From contig JALMLS010000056.1 in the NCBI GenBank assembly GCA_038496445.1, forward strand, positions 62,001-126,000: a stretch of 64,000 bases of DNA, in the 5' to 3' direction. Below, one piece after another: positions 11,582 through 24,200 of this stretch. How positions within the stretch are numbered: the stretch's first letter is position 1; each line of letters opens with the position of its first letter. A program made the position numbers and the translations under genes. This DNA comes from Trichosphaerium sp. ATCC 40318. Taxonomy: Eukaryota > Discosea > Flabellinia > Trichosidae. The notes under the pieces were generated by a model. It made no database searches. It worked only from the letters and a program-made list of their open reading frames with translations, and had not been told where the DNA came from.

Positions 11582-11867
11582 TGTGTTGTATACTCTTGTA
11601 GTCGTTTTGTTTGTTTGGTGTTCACTTAACCGACTTAGACTGTCTTACTACTTGATTTGATTAAAACAGACGATATCTGCCTTTCCTCATACTTTCTTTC
11701 CGTCTCTTTACAATTAAATTGTGTTTAGCAGGTACCATACGCTTTTTCAGCTCCACATGTGCTCACAGCCAATAGATACACGTGGACTATACAACACAGC
11801 TCTGTGGTTGAGTAGCAAACGTCAAATTTATTATTGAATTATTTTTTAGAACATTCTGATTGCAGAC
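11582..11867. promoter_or_regulatory. Divergent promoter region
   Basis: About 285 bases between the PITH gene on the minus strand and the F-box/LRR gene on the plus strand. No specific motif can be assigned beyond pyrimidine-rich tracts around 11680-11715. Confidence 0.4.
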
Positions 11868-14366
11868 ATGGATAAACGTCCTAAAATTATAACGGATCGT
11901 TTAGAAGGTATGAGCGAAACAAAACAACCATACTATGATCAAAGATCGTTAACTAACCACAAATAAATTTATTAGTAGCTCTGCTAGACATTCCAAGCGA
12001 ATTACTCCATGTTATTCTATCATTAGCGTCTGTAAAACAATTAAAATACAGACGGTTGTGTAAAACCTTTAAACGCGTCGTTGATAAGCATACAACAACA
12101 ATAACTATTCGAAACAACCACCAGAAATTTGCGTCTTGTGTAACAACGACATTTCCAAGGTTCGTTTTTAGACCAAAAAAAAATTTGAGATCTTTTTTGA
12201 GCTTCTTTCCTTCTTGGTCTCTCCTGTACTTTCTGTACATGCCCCTTTACTTACAATATATTATAGGTTGACATCGGTGATACTAGAGACTGTTGCTGAT
12301 GAGCCTGAGCAAAGTCAAGGGAGAATTAAAATGAGAGAAGCGCATGGCATTTTCACATTTTTCAAGAAGCATGTCAACACTTTAACTTGTTTATACGTAG
12401 TACAACGTGATAAATTTCTACGAGATGTTGGTCAAGTTGGTATAATTTTATTTATTTATTTCAAATATTCATCAAAAAAATTCAGAACACGTGACAAAGA
12501 ACAGGCACTTACCTTTTTTTTTGTGTAGGCTTTGCTAGTTGGCATTCGAGAATTGGTGTTTTATCAAACCTCAGATGTCTTTCTCTTACTGATGTTATTG
12601 TAAACCAAGGCCTAACAGCATCACTAATACGATGTCTACCAAAACTAGATTCTCTCCGCGCTACATTTGATTATGCTCTCACGAGAGATGATGTGTTTAT
12701 GTTTACAAAACTAAAAGTAAGGGAATTTTTTTTATCACTTTTTTACATGGCTTATTTATTGGGTATAGGAACTTGAATACAAACAAATGGTGCCTGTTCA
12801 TTCGTCGGAGTTGGATTATTCTGTGTTAAACATGCTTACAAACTTGACGGGACTGACAGTTAAAGTTGCTTGGGTTGGCAATCTAAGAGAAGAATTTTCA
12901 ACAAATCAAACTGTTCCTCTTCTACTTACAAACCTAAGAGAACTTGCATTCCCAGTTTTACCATCTCAGCTACATAGATTGACTAAATTAACATCATTAC
13001 AGACATTAATGCTTGTTGTCTATGATGTAGAACATAAGTTTAAGGAATTCGATTCCTTCTTGACTGTTTTCACTAAACTAAATTGCTTCAGTGTCTATAG
13101 AGGTATTTATCAAAAGCTAGTTAGTTTTGTACAATTGGACTCCGTAATTAACTTGATTTTTTGAAGGAGAACTGCATTGTAATCCACGATGCATGTTGTA
13201 CAAAGTAGGCACGTGCAAAAAGGTTTTCGGCTTTGATTAGTAAGAAAAACCTCCGCTGACTTGTTTAGATCACTACTGGTATTCCCCTGCACGAAAACCA
13301 CAAATGAAACTAGATAAAACGTTTGCTATTCCTGCTAATTTACCTCTATCAAGTTTGGATCCATTTCAGCTCAAGGTACATAAAACCAAAACTTGGCCAA
13401 AACAAAAAAAAATTGTACTTACTGTTTACGAAGTGCCTTTGGATTCACAGAGATGATTTTACGTTTGAAACAGCTATAAGATACCACTGTAATACCGGAC
13501 CAGTAGATCTTAGTATATTATCGTCTATGGAAAGTCTTCGAAGACTTTACTTGGACGCAGTAGGAAGAGGAATATCTAACTTAAGCTATTCTAACTTAAG
13601 TTGCCTTACACAATTAACGGACCTTCAATACTTTTCTCCAAAAGGATATGATTTCCACGACATCTTACATTTAACGAATCTTCGGACTCTGGGTACGTCT
13701 TATATCAAGTATGGTAGTTTTTTTAATGTAAAGGTCTAGATGTTGTCAAAGAGGCACCTGAGCAGTACAGGATGCCTTTTAATTTTTTTTCGAGTTTGAC
13801 AAGGTTAACTGATTTGACACGTTTATCTTTTGACTCTTATGTGTACGTTGATTATTCAAACGGTGACACAACATTTTTCTTCTTTTTTTCTTTCTGATGA
13901 ATTTGCTTTTTGGTTTTCTTCCTCACTCAATGGATTTGGTCGTATTTATTATGCTTTAGACATGGGTTCTGTGATGAAAATATCAATGGGCTATTGAAAC
14001 TTACCCAAATCATGCACTTATCGCTTCGTGTACGCACAAACTTTAACAAGAGTTAAATACCAAACTAAGTAAAACCTGCAGGGAACTAAAATTAACAATG
14101 CCAATATCGCATCGATAGCTGATCATTTAACTAATATACACACGCTTGATATAAGCTCTATAGAGCATATAACAAATGATGGAATAATCCAGTACGCAAA
14201 CTGTCACTTCACAACGACAAGTTTTGTTAAGCCAATATTCACTAACCAAAATTTAGCCTCACACGACTTACTTGCCTTTTGCAACTCTCTTACACTGAGT
14301 ATTTTGATAACCGCCTTGATGCGCCGAAAGTACTCAAAGAGAGTAACCCCCAACTTCAAATCATAG
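11868..14366 (+). CDS. F-box / leucine-rich repeat protein
   Basis: About ten exons. Exon 1 encodes MDKRPKIITDRLE and joins to an F-box: LLDIPSELLHVILSLASVKQ followed by LKYRRLCKTFKRVVDK. Irregular leucine-rich repeats follow across the remaining exons: LSNLRCLSLTDVIV, LPKLDSLRATF, LTNLTGLTVKV, LTNLRELAFPVL, LTKLTSLQTLMLVV, MESLRRLYLDAV, LTQLTDLQYFS, LTNLRTLG, LTDLTRLSFDS, LTNIHTLDISSI. This is the FBXL-type design, with Skp1 binding at the N-terminus and substrate recognition by the LRR arc, so the likely role is in an SCF ubiquitin ligase. Introns sit between repeats and begin mostly GTA. The stop is TAG at 14364-14366. The last exon loses the LRR pattern after ISSIEHITND and becomes basic, so the true 3' end could be different by one exon. 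Confidence 0.78.
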
Positions 14367-14848
14367 TAGACAGACCTAATGTTAAGACTTATCAACCTGC
14401 ACCTTGGGACAATTAGAAAAATGAGGACATTAATTTAAAAAGGTGAACAGTTTTACGATTGGCGATGTGTTCAGCCGCAAAATACGTCTAGAATATGATT
14501 AACAAACTCTCGTGAAGGCATAACGTGTAACATTTTGTTGAAAAAAAATCAACGCGTTGAAATACAAGCAAACTGAAAATGTTTATTTCTCTTTGTGCCA
14601 ATGCCACCTCCCGAAAATATACTTGTACTTTAATACAACCAATAGTCTCAGTATCTAGTACCTTCATTAAACAAACTAGAATGGTTATCCAATCATTCTA
14701 TAGTGGTTCATCAAAGTACACAATAGAACTGCAAGAGATACAATTTCCAGTACCATTATTAAGGCTTGTTAGTTTACTTGCATTATTGTTCTTTTTAAGA
14801 ACAAGTAATGACACTGTTTCATCTAAGTACTGTTAATCATACCTTTGC
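14367..14848. other. Intergenic stretch
   Basis: About 480 bases. A plus-strand frame at 14579-14836 has a hydrophobic end (LLRLVSLLALLFFL), but there is no homology pattern or codon bias that supports a gene. Confidence 0.4.
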
Positions 14849-15079
14849 TTAGTCCTTCCAACGAGAAGGTGTTGCATGCCGGTCACATGCAATCATATAA
14901 GGGCTTATTCTTCCTCTTTTTACAACATAGTTGCGTTTCTTGCTGTACACACTGTCAATGTTATTGTGTCTTATATTGATTGTTCCTAAATCTGAACGAA
15001 CTGTTAATGATGTGCTTCTTGTAGATTTACATGCTTTTGTTTTAAAGGGAATTTGACTTTGTTTTGATGAGAGTGGCAT
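14849..15079 (-). CDS. Small basic hypothetical protein
   Basis: An uninterrupted frame of 76 residues with a real ATG at 15079 in an AT-rich, start-like context. The product is basic and serine/threonine-rich (KTKACKSTRSTSLTVRS, KKRNYVVKRG). I do not recognise a domain. It could equally be an exon of an unresolved gene, or chance. Confidence 0.25.
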   Translation of the reverse strand: MPLSSKQSQIPFKTKACKSTRSTSLTVRSDLGTINIRHNNIDSVYSKKRNYVVKRGRISPYMIACDRHATPSRWKD

Positions 15080-15422
15080 TCTTTTAAATAGTTAGCTTCC
15101 TTTGTATTTATGTATATTTTTCTTCCTCCTTTGACGTATCCCGAGGTTTGACTTTCAAGTACGGAAGAGTAGAACAACGAAGCAGGAGAAGGTGCTATGA
15201 GAAAATTAAGGAGAAAAACTGAAAGAAAAGAACTTGGTGGACTTGCAATAAATGGAACATTGAGATGCTGTTTACTTTTCGAATGCTAATACAGTGTACT
15301 GCTAACGTTAAGAGTGATTTTTGTAGGTTTGGTTTTTGATTGTCATGCAATTAAATTATGGGCTGGCGGATTAACTGGAGAATACGCCACTACCAAAGAA
15401 ACAAAGACACTTTGTTCATTTC
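15080..15422. other. Short gap with no clear gene
   Basis: About 340 bases. A plus-strand frame from 15197 (MRKLRRKTERKELGGLAING) ends after 30 codons. No splice-consistent extension found. Confidence 0.4.
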
Positions 15423-16801
15423 CTAAACATGCTCTGACCAAGGAAAGGATTTATCACTATTGTCCGTGTGTGCCCAATAATATCCACTCAATTCTCCAGT
15501 ATCTTTGTAATAACCTTTGTATAATAGGAGCCCTTCTGAGTTCCAAAACTCATCTGACTTTTCGCCAGTAAGTTGTCTTAAAAACTTGATCTGACCATTT
15601 TTATACCACTTCTTTTGAAAGTCCTCTGTATAATGCTTTGCGATTTGTCCATCTTCATACCATTCTTTTATAAGGTTAGTATCATATTCGCGTTTAATTT
15701 TCCCATCTTTATACCATTCCTTAAGCATGTGTCCTTTTCTGTAATCTCTTATTTGACCAAGTTCAAAATAATTTTCAATCTCAACAGCATTGCCAAGATT
15801 ATAAATCACCCTTTTCTTGATTTGGCCACTCCCCTCATACATACATCTCCATTCGCCTTCCTTCAAACCTTTGCGCATTTTACCCTCCACACTTAAAGTA
15901 CCACTTGCATACCACTCAGAGTATGGACCATCTTTGATACCATCTTTGTAGAACTGTCGAACCTTTATACCATTATTGCAACTCTTGCGTGCGTTCTCAA
16001 TAGTGAATTCCATTTGGCCGTCAAATTCACCATGTTTGTATGTCATTAGCCGCCAATGTCCGTTTTGGTGGTACTCAGTGTGTGGCCCATGAAGCCTTCC
16101 TTGATTATCATAATATTTTTTTTGAAAATAAAACTGTGGAGTATTGAACCGAGTTCGTCTCCATCCCTTCCAATGTCCAATTTGTTTTAATTCCACTGAA
16201 TAATGTGTCATAATTGCTGCTTTTCTTGAGAGAACATGCCTAAACATAATTAGAAACAGCAACAAAATGCAATCAAGTACCACTTGGAGAAGGTTGTACG
16301 TTCCATCTCGCAGATATACTGTTGTATTTCAGGTGGTAATGACAACAACAAGGAAGTGTCATAGTCTAGAATAGCTGTATATTTATCTTTTAAGATGGCA
16401 GCAGCCTCTCGTCTTAAGTTTGCTAGGTATGACACCCAAGTTTTTCCTTTTGTCTTTAAGCTAGGACGGGATGCGCCAACACCTTTCTTTAGTGGTGCAC
16501 TTATTACTACGCTATCAGAAGGTGCGTCGTGAGGTTGGGGTATAAAAGTGAACTGCTCCTCTTTAAGCTGTTTAGGTTTGAAAGTAAATGATGGTTCAGC
16601 AGCTTGAGTTGGCGCTTGTGGTTTGGCTGAGAATACAAAAAGCGGTTGATCTGCTTCGGCTTTTGCATTTGATAAAGCAATACTGGGTTTGAAAATAAAT
16701 GCGCTACCTTGAGTGGTATAAATACGAAGGAGAATAGAGAAGTAGAAACTTTAAAGAATACCTTTGCTATTACTATCACTGGGCTTTGTAGAAGTTTGCA
16801 T
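15423..16801 (-). CDS. FxF-repeat + F-box + YwqK-type repeat fusion protein
   Basis: Exons 16801-16762, 16707-16281 and 16239-15423 sum to 427 codons plus stop. Three parts follow in order. First, a disordered N-terminus with spaced Phe motifs (AFIFKP, LFVFSAKP, SFTFKP, QFTFIPQP), which recall nucleoporin FxF repeats without the glycine. Second, an F-box (LLLSLPPEIQQYICEMERTTFSKW). Third, MORN_2/YwqK repeats (GRLHGPHTEYHQNGHWRLMT, GIKDGPYSEWYASGTLSVEG, GLKEGEWRCMYEGSGQIKKR, LIKEWYEDGQIAKHYTE). Inferred role: an SCF-type adaptor whose FxF region could address it to the nuclear pore or a transport receptor. The F-box half is clearly related to the gene at 5567-6165 (PPEIQQYI against PIEIQLDI, each followed by a K-W dipeptide). 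The second intron splits the Trp codon of SKW as TG^G. Confidence 0.75.
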
Positions 16802-17228
16802 GCAAGAAATGGTGCTTAGGTGAGAAGAGAAGTGTTTTGTTTGTCAGAAGAATTGAGAAGAATAAGCACTGTGACGAAAAAAAAAATTCAGGTGAATTCG
16901 AAGAAAGCTGTCTGTGTAGCACAAAAATACTTGACTCAATTTTGAAGAATTGACAATACTAAATCTCGAAGACTAACAATACGTAGTACACTTGTACCAC
17001 TAAACTAGTATTACTGCGGTTTGTACAGGACTTTAAGAGGTAATTGTCTTTTTTTTTTATAGTTCCGCTTATACAGTTAATTTACGGGTGTACAAACCGT
17101 ATGAGAGGAGGCTCTTGTACAGTGATATCAGTAGTGCACATGCTGAACCGTTTTAGAATTGTTTCAGCTTATGCGAGAATATGTTTTATTTCATAAAGGG
17201 CACGTTGTTGAACAAACACATACATTTT
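16802..17228. other. Intergenic stretch
   Basis: About 430 bases between two minus-strand genes. No gene seen; it should hold the promoter of the FxF/F-box/YwqK gene and the 3' end of the SDR gene. Confidence 0.5.
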
Positions 17229-18246
17229 TTAAGCGATTGTGTATTTTTTTGTAACGTCAGATTTGTTTTCCATGCCAAGTCTTACACAATGTTCTTGCTC
17301 CTTTGATTTAATCATACCACCAATGATAGATCCAATAACTAATGAACTTGTTTCAAAAGCTTGTTTAACATCTTCATCCTTTACTACACGCAAAGCAATA
17401 CGTAATTCCTGGACCTGGAATAGAATTACATCAGCAAGGTTGTTTTTTTTTTGTTTCGAAGGTTACCTGTACAGCGTTTTTTTCAAATTCTGAACGAAGC
17501 GCTGATGATAATCCAAAGAGTGCAGCAGCACCAATACTAATAAGACCAGTATCTGGAGACATACATTCCTCACCAGCAGCACCTGTAGGAAAATAATTAA
17601 TCGACAATAGCTTTTCTCATCTTTTTCTTAGATGTCGCTCAAATACACTTGAAACTTGGTTGAAACATACCGTAAAAAAAAAAGTACCTGTAATGAATGT
17701 ATATGTGGAGCCTTCCTTGTCTGCAATGATAGGTAATAGCTCTTTTGCGAGCAGAAAGTGTGATCCACAAGTGCTGTGCATGACTTTATTGAACTCTTCA
17801 TAAGATTGCTTCGTTGTGGCGCCTACACGAGGGAGAAACTAAGCAAAACCAAATATCGTATTTTTAAAGAAGAAAAAAAATATGAAAAAGCTTACCTCCT
17901 TGCCACCATGCGCCTATTGAAGAAACAACGTGATCGAGACTTCCCCATTTGCTTATAATCTCCTTGTGTACAACGGTTGCACCTTTTCCAGTACTCTCAC
18001 CTACATCAGCGGCAATAGTGAGGAGATTCTCCGCGTTTTCTGATGCATAATTTTCAACCCATTTTTTCAAGGACTCTTCACGTCTACTTGAGATGGCAAC
18101 TTTTGCTCCAGCTTTTAATAAAGTCTATGATTACGTTTTAATGGAATTTGCTTTAAAAACGAGAATACCCTTGCAATACCGCATCCAACGTTTCCAGTAG
18201 CACCTGCTACGTATATTACTTTACCTTTGATTACAAAGAGAGCCAT
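17229..18246 (-). CDS. Short-chain dehydrogenase/reductase-like protein lacking the YxxxK motif
   Basis: Spliced in about five exons from ATG 18246 to TAA 17229. The N-terminus carries the Rossmann signature: MALFVIKGKVIYVAGATGNVGCGIAR matches the TGxxxGxG nucleotide-binding loop. It continues with TLLKAGAKVAISSRREESLK, TIAADVGESTGKG (the D-V after beta-4), LDHVVSSIGAWWQGG (in place of NNAG) and ELLPIIADKEGSTYTFITG. The region that should hold the catalytic YxxxK reads SIGAAALFGLSSALRSE; aligned to the usual Y-S-A-A-K-A-A-L-x-G-L pattern, the Tyr becomes Ile and the Lys becomes Ala. It therefore probably binds a dinucleotide without classical reduction, or uses another mechanism (inference). 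The start lies only 20 bases from the end of the upstream deubiquitinase gene. Confidence 0.75.
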
Positions 18247-18265
18247 TGTTGTTGATTAAGAAGAG

Positions 18266-21200
18266 TTATTTGATTAAATGTATAATCCCCTCCAGAAAAC
18301 TCATTTTTTTTCGCAGTTTCTTTTTATGCGATTTCCGTAGTTTCTCCATTTGTTTGTATTTTGATAACCTAAAACAAAAAGAATATACAGAAAAAAAATA
18401 ACTAAGGAAAATAAAAGTCGTAATCACGGGAATATAATTTTTTTTATTCCGCAATCGGATTTTTTTTTTTTCACTCAATGAGTGAGGCAAGAGTTTTAGT
18501 CTTATTAGTCAAGTGATGAGCTTGCTCTAAAGAATGTATTAGATATGTTATTATCATACTAGTACAAAAAATTGGCGCGTATTGAAGTTCGGAGGTATCC
18601 AAGAATTCCCCGTTCTCTTTTGTTGGACAAATGAAAAAAAAAAATTACCTTGCTTTTAAAGCAGTAACATAACCATCTTCGAACAATCTACTCGCTGTAG
18701 CTTCAACTGAATTATTGTTGTCTTGTAACGCCATTTTGAGAAAGGGGGCATCGTACTATTTGATAAAAAATGTAAGTTAAAAAAAAGAAACTGAGACTTT
18801 TTTAACGTACTTGTGGTAAAATGGCTTGTAGTTGACTAACCAACTCATCTGTATTATCTTGCAGCATAGCGTTACCAGATATCATACTTGTCATATCAGT
18901 ACTATGGTGGTCAGTCATATCATCATGATCAAAATGAGGATCATTGTCAGCATTGTTTATGTTATAATCCGCAGTGCTCGTAGGAACATCCTTAGGGTAA
19001 GTCTCGTCGTCTGATGCATTTGGACCAATTGTAACTGTAGGGTTATCAGGATAAGAAGTATCCTTCATTTCAGTACTACTATAATGAAGTATAAGGGAAT
19101 GATGCAACTACAACGTGGAAAAGATGACTGTACTTACGTATCAGACTGCGCATCGATTTCAGCAACCCTTTCGTTAACTTGCTCATCAGTAGGATCATCA
19201 TTAGGAGCTCCATGATTACGCCAATCTGGTCCTGGATCGTCATTAGCAGCCGTAGTACGCCAGTCTGGTTCTGAAAGCAACCAAGTTAAGAAAGAATGTT
19301 CGGTTCAAGTTTTTTTTCTGTTTCATTTGGTATTACTGCATACCTGTATTGTAGCCACTGGTTGGATCGTATTGTTGATTATGACGATTTACTTCATTTG
19401 GCATAGAGAATTTAAGCTTGTCATACTTTCCTTCAAGCTCTGCGTAATCACGTTCCATTGCTTTAATCTTTTGCTCCAAGTCTTTGATTTTGACTTTAGA
19501 CTTGTGTAGTTCTGCAATAAGCGCAGAATCAGTGCTAAGTCCAGAGAGCATCTCCTATAGATTATGTAAAATATATGGTGTTGCATAAAAAATAAAGGCT
19601 CTTCATGTAGAAGACAGCACAAGAATAGGCAAAAAAAAAAGGAAAAAAAAAAAGAAAAAAAAAAGGAAAGAAAAAGAGACTTGGCTTTGGTTTTCCAAGA
19701 CTTACGGTAACCAATTTAAGCGCTTCTTTAGCTGTAGGCAAACCCTTCTCTTCGAAAACATCACCACTCCTACATAGTGCGTAAATAATAATGACAAACA
19801 AAGAAGAAATCCTTCTAAGAGCAACATACTCAATCTTTGCTTCAAAGTAATCTCGTAAGAAGAAAAAGTCGCTGATTTGACCTTGCATGAAGTCTCTCAT
19901 TTTCTGAGACTCAGACATTAACTGTACTATAAATAAAGCAATCTTATAAACAGCATCTCCTTTATGTGTTTCACCTTGAACAATAGCTAAAAGAGCAAAT
20001 AGTCAGCACCAACAAAAAAAAACCCAAGCATCAAAACGTTACCTAATAGACCCTTATTTCTTACACTATGATGATGGTATGTATTAATTGGAGGCGCTGT
20101 ATCAAAAGGACACATAAGCCAGAATATACGTTGATCTAATCAGGGTGAGTGGAGAAAAAAGAGCACGAACAATTAGATGTACTTTTTTTTGAAAGAAAAA
20201 AAAAGTTATCAGTGAGTTGTTGTTATCATACCTTGTAAAGAGTCTTCAATGGCAAGAACATGTCGTGTGACATACATCAAACCAGGGAGCATATGAAGTT
20301 GGAACTTTCTGAAAAATGATAATATTATACTTACAAACCACTTTGATCGTTCCTTGCATTCCCTTTGTGGTAATTGTGAGTCGCAACACATTAACAATAA
20401 AAAGTATCCTTAGGATGATGCCTAGGCATGTGTCGTACCAAGAAGAGTGACATACTATCATTGCTGCGCCTTTAGTATTATAATCCATCTCAATCATAGA
20501 GTTAAAAAATGTCTTATCGAATATCCTTTCAATTTGATGTTTTGACAACTCAATAAGTTCGTCTTTCTCCGTAACAAGAGAAGTTGGAGGTAATACACCA
20601 CCTTCTTTCCAGCTCTCTGTTTTTAAATTTCTAACACATCCATAAGTTACGGAATTAAACACGGAGGAGAGGCATCCTTAAATAAGAGGGTATGTCGAGT
20701 TAGATGTACCTGTAACAAAGTGCCATTGTGTCTATGAATTCTCGAAGATCTGGTAGATTCATGTCATCCATGACTGCTGCTCTTGAACCAGGTCTGTTCA
20801 TGAACCAGTCGATATAAGTCTTAATGAGATGTACTTTAATAACCAAGAACTTTCTTTGTTTCCAACCAATTTTAGCAAATTCACCAATAACTCTAAAGTA
20901 TTGCTTGAAACTTTGCCAGAAAGGTCTTGATGCCTAATAGCGAGTTAATTCCATATTAACAAAGAATAATACTTCGTACATCAAGAAGACTCCATACAGC
21001 CATTATGACTCTACAAGTGGCTGCATTATAACGCCGTGTAGGCTCTATTTTTTAATTAGCAAATATTTTGATTGTTTAAGACATTTATCACTTACGTATT
21101 GTACCAGCAGCTGTGTGCATACGTATCTCACTCTCTTCTAATATAAACTCGTCCTCGTAAGGTGAAAGTGCTCTCAATATACCAGATACAAATGTCTGGA

Positions 21201-24200
21201 AATGTATACGAACACGCTCATGTGGACAATTCAACAACATCAGCTGCGAAGTATTTGTTAGACATTTTTGCGCTAGTTTATAGCATGGTGTTCCCGTACC
21301 TTCAATAAACCATATCTCTGTATGTATTCTGCAAACCATACCATTGCTGGAACATTCTTTGAGTATAATCTAATTAGTACTGGAACCCAAGAACCCAAGA
21401 ATTCATTCTCTTGCGCATTAGACATTGTTTCAATCCATAGCCTTGTTGCCATTTTAAGTGTCACCAGACCAACTGAACCAACATGTACACAGTCTATTTC
21501 TTCTTGCATCAGTGCTTCAATATTCTGTGGATACTCTTCATTAACCTCCGGTTCAAGACATTGCAAGAAATGAAGGAAAAAATCAAAGTATTGTCCCGAG
21601 AAGAACTGTCTATCTCGAAGGAACTCTGCATTCTCTCTCCAAATACGCTACAAAGGAAAAAGAAATAAACAACAACACAATGATTCAAGATGTGTTTTGA
21701 AAAGAACTTGAAGCTTACCTCTACAACAGGGAACGGTGCATCATTTATACGCTTAATATTATCAGCACCCATGCACTTTTCTTCTTCCCATTTTTTTATG
21801 TCATCAAGGAGAAGTGCATCAACAAATGGAGGTTGACTGACATCAATACCACTACTATCATATTTAATATCAGTAGGATCAGGTTCTGTCTTAACAACAC
21901 GATCATAGAAAAGCATGTAAGCATTTCTTTCACGCAATTTTTGTTTCTTGACATTTTGTCTTGTTACTGGATCCCATGATGTAGCTACTTGGTATCCTTT
22001 GTAATTGTGTTATTAAAAAATGTAGTGTTATGTCAAAGGCAAATGGACATCGTACCACCGTATGCGACCTCAGGGATATTGTTTGGATTAAAATGACGAA
22101 CTGTGTGATCGTTAAATTCTAACCAATTATCATTGTCTCTTTGTTTAATGTAGCTAATATAATGGCCTGATGTAGCTGAACCTGAGTGAACCAATACACC
22201 AACAAGTTCATATTTATAATAACTCTCTGCACGCTTTACAACCTTCAAAAAAAAAGTAGGAATAAGAAAAGAGCCGAAAAAACACGTGAGTGCGGTATTC
22301 CGTTTCGACTAGAGAATACTATTTGATCTTAATATAATACATACCTTGCCGTCCTTGTCTTTATGCTCTTTTAGAGCCCAAGGTGACATGTCTAAAGTTT
22401 GTGGAAACGTAAATTTATCATTTAGTTTCTTCAATTGATTGAGACCGTACTGGTTCGTATCATCGAACTCAGCAGTAAATCTCTATAGTAGGTGTGAGAG
22501 AATGTCTTATATAGTAAAGTGGTTTGTGCTATTAGGTACCTTTAAGTGGAATATCAAAGTATTTGATAAAGTTTTCATAGAGAGTGATTTTTTACAAGGT
22601 AATTTTCTGTTGTACTTTTCAAAGTACATGGCATTCTCTCCAATCATTTCTTCAGGCTTGAAGAATAAATCAAGAGCCTCCACTAGTGTTGGTTTGTTTT
22701 TTATATCTAAACGGAACAAGTATGAAGACGCTTCATTGCACTTTTCAAAAGGACGAGACTAAAGAAGAAATAAGTAAGAATAGAAACGGTATTTTCTGGT
22801 CTTCCTGCACCAGCAGGTTATGGTCCGTACCTCATCTGTACTTGTGTATTTGTATTCTGTAATGTTGGCGAACTGAAAATCAAACAAGTTTTGTTGTGGT
22901 GTATTACTTAGCCTTTCAATAACTTGGTCTGTAAATCTAGCAAAAAATTCGCCAACATCCTGTTGAACACGCGTATTTAGAGGTTCACCAGGGAGCATCT
23001 GAAACGATTTACAGAACCTATCTGTATCATAATATTTCTTCTCACTTTCCATAAAGTAAGAGAACATGCGTTGAAGTTCTGTCAACAAGTCGGTGCCTTT
23101 CTTGGGTTCTTCATATTTCGCGCACAAAATACCTAAAAGGGGAATAAACTTATGATAACAACAAGTTATCTACCACAGTACCTTTACGTATAGATGGTAT
23201 CATGTAAAATTGTTGAATGACAGAATTCATATAACAGGTTGCTCCAAGATTCTTCATCCCTAGAAAAGTAATTAAACAAAGAGAACACATATACTATTAT
23301 GGTTGTTTCGTACCAACATAACCTGTGTCAGACTTCACCTCAGCTCCAGGGTGATAAGCCCAAGAACTCAATCGCCTATATTTTACAAGGTGATGTGGAG
23401 CTAGACGTTCCACAACGCTGGCGTAATTCTTAGGGCACTCCTTACAGAGTTCTACAATTTTACTTTAATTCACAAGTACTAAGAAAAAAACTTACCAATT
23501 AATAACTGGAAAGCTGCATGGCGAGTTTCTTCAGTTTGTGCTTTAGCATGAATACTGCGACCATTTTCGTCTGTTATCGCAAATAATGTGTTATTGTACA
23601 ACTCATGAATAAGCCCTAAACCGTCTTTGTTTCCTCCAACAACCTCTTTTACATCCTAACACGACATCAAAAATCTGAAGCTTAAACCACTTTTGTCTTA
23701 CCGGAAATATGCGAACAAGTACAGTAGCAATGCGCAAGCTACCACAAAGTACGTGATCAACTTCAGTTGACGAGTGTTTCTCCTTGATTGGACATGTCTT
23801 TATTGTCTCAATACAGTCCGTCAATACTTGTCTGAGAATAGCTGGAGGTTTGTTCCTATAATTATTAATAAGTTAGGTATCACAAAAACTCATCCGTACC
23901 TTTTCACAGTATCAAGAAGCAACTTCGCTAGGACGTAATAGTACACTTCAGCAGCTGTAGAATTTTCTGGCTTATTATCCAATAGTACAGTTGCGAAGAA
24001 ACCCAAATCTTAGTAAAAAATGAGCAGTTAGTATTAATTTAAACAAATTTTCTACAAACCTTGTGACGATTGAGGACGTTGCTTATCAAGAAGCCAATGA
24101 ATTTTCATGATTCCTTGTGCTACGCTTTCACGTTGCTCCTTTGGTGCACGTAAAAGGGCCAGTATTGTTGTCTTGAAGCCATCAGCCTTTATTACTTGTT

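Noticed and set aside
14579-14836. Plus-strand ORF with a hydrophobic end
   Set aside because: No splice-supported neighbours, no domain, and composition like non-coding AT-rich DNA.
19630-19680. Purine tract (A-rich with G) as a functional repeat
   Set aside because: It lies in an intron of the deubiquitinase gene; its minus strand is the pyrimidine tract of that intron.
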